The notes under the pieces were generated by a model that was not told the origin of the DNA, did no database searches, and saw nothing but the letters and a program-made list of their open reading frames with translations. Positions 4,711 to 5,022 of a DNA stretch of 5,022 nucleotides are shown in pieces. Where the stretch lies: the NCBI GenBank assembly GCA_021371965.1, contig JAJFVE010000198.1, positions 1-5,022 on the forward strand. The letters are read 5' to 3'. The first letter of the stretch is position 1. Every line of letters begins with the position of its first letter. The DNA is from Planctomycetaceae bacterium. Its GTDB lineage: Bacteria; Planctomycetota; Phycisphaerae; SM23-33. Made by a program: the position numbers and the translations under genes.

Positions 4711-5022
4711 GTGCTCGCCATCCACAGCGTTGCGCTGGGGGATGTGATCCTGTTCGGGCAGTTCCTGGCACAGCTCCAAAGATGCATGGGCGAGACGCCC
4801 ATGCCACAAGACGGCGTCACGCTCGTCGCCGGCGGCGAGAAAGGCCGCCTGCTGCAGGCTCTGGGAGTAGTTCATCGCGCGATCGACTTCGACGCCCTGC
4901 CGATGCACGAGGTCCTTTCTGACCGCCCTATCGAGCAGTGCATGCTGCCGCGCCTGCTGGGTAAGCACGAACAACTTATAAGCTGCTTCGCCGGCGGCGA
5001 CGCTCACGCAGAGCAGCGACTG
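4711..5022 (+). CDS. Glycosyltransferase family 9-like protein, N-terminal part (3' end outside window)
   Basis: The frame is open for 104 codons to the window edge. It begins (M)LAIHSVALGDVILF, the N-terminal strand and glycine loop of ADP-heptose:LPS heptosyltransferase-like (GT9) proteins. It continues with VTLVAGGEKGRLLQALGVV (36-54), AIDFDALPMHEV (57-68) and LISCFAGGDAHAEQRL (89-104), all matching the usual order of the GT-B N-terminal domain. The family transfers ADP-activated heptose or similar sugars to lipopolysaccharide or other surface glycans at the cytoplasmic face of the membrane; the actual sugar cannot be told, and the catalytic C-terminal half is not visible. Residues 24-33 (RCMGETPMPQ) are encoded by a copy of the palindromic repeat and are not family sequence. 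GTG 4711 is chosen for the AAGGAGG upstream. A start at ATG 4681 would add 10 residues. Confidence 0.75.
   Translation, partial: MLAIHSVALGDVILFGQFLAQLQRCMGETPMPQDGVTLVAGGEKGRLLQALGVVHRAIDFDALPMHEVLSDRPIEQCMLPRLLGKHEQLISCFAGGDAHAEQRL
4781..4808 (-). repeat. Third copy of the palindromic element, inverted, inside the coding sequence
   Basis: The 28 nt at 4781-4808 are the exact reverse complement of the core of the two tandem copies at 4566-4628 (TGTGGC through GCATC). They include the same 9-bp stem and the complementary loop AGA. The copy is read in frame as residues 24-33 of the glycosyltransferase-like protein and introduces no stop. Confidence 0.92.

Noticed and set aside
4485..5007. Two overlapping minus-strand ORFs across the palindromic repeats and the glycosyltransferase-like gene
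   Set aside because: They show no family motif, and the plus strand carries recognisable GT9 sequence with a strong ribosome binding site. The recurring MHGRDAHAT and CMGETPMP peptides are translations of the repeat.

Overview
The window looks like a chromosomal piece of a GC-rich Planctomycetota bacterium, probably of the Phycisphaerae type. This is inferred from the high-GC housekeeping proteins and from gaps filled with short repeats (TAGCCNG heptamers, GCTGAGGNC nonamers, a GCATGGGCG palindrome) of a kind I associate with that group. No rRNA, tRNA, CRISPR array, transposase or phage gene was seen.

Layout: (1) 1-645 (+) is the C-terminal part of ribosomal protein S1 (rpsA), followed by a textbook intrinsic terminator at 676-715. 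(2) 716-948 is an AT-richer gap with a degenerate inverted repeat and, nearer the next gene, GATAT dyads that overlap a weak candidate promoter. (3) 949-2214 (+) is a complete L-rhamnose isomerase gene (rhaA) with all the expected metal-binding residues. (4) 2215-2347 is a nested inverted-repeat element filling almost the whole gap between two convergent genes; its core hairpin looks like a bidirectional terminator. (5) 2356-3237 (-) is a DedA/VTT-family membrane protein with an N-terminal zinc ribbon and an apparent insertion of about 55 residues. (6) 3238-3484 is a divergent gap dominated by TAGCCNG heptamers in inverted orientation. (7) 3485-4552 (+) is mnmA, the tRNA U34 2-thiouridylase, complete. 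(8) 4566-4628 holds two tandem copies of a palindromic element. (9) 4711-5022 (+) is the start of a glycosyltransferase-family-9-like gene that runs off the window; it carries a third, inverted copy of the same palindrome inside its coding sequence, in frame.

The genes do not form one pathway. S1 and MnmA belong to translation and tRNA modification, RhaA to L-rhamnose catabolism, the DedA protein to membrane lipid or envelope homeostasis, and the last gene probably to surface glycan synthesis. The rhaA gene has no rhamnose-pathway neighbour in view. The most striking signal is the non-coding architecture: every gap holds a different short repeat, three arranged as head-to-head arms of short-period repeats (periods about 9, 9 and 7 nt) and the fourth a compact palindrome that has also entered a protein-coding gene without breaking it, much as Rickettsia palindromic elements do.
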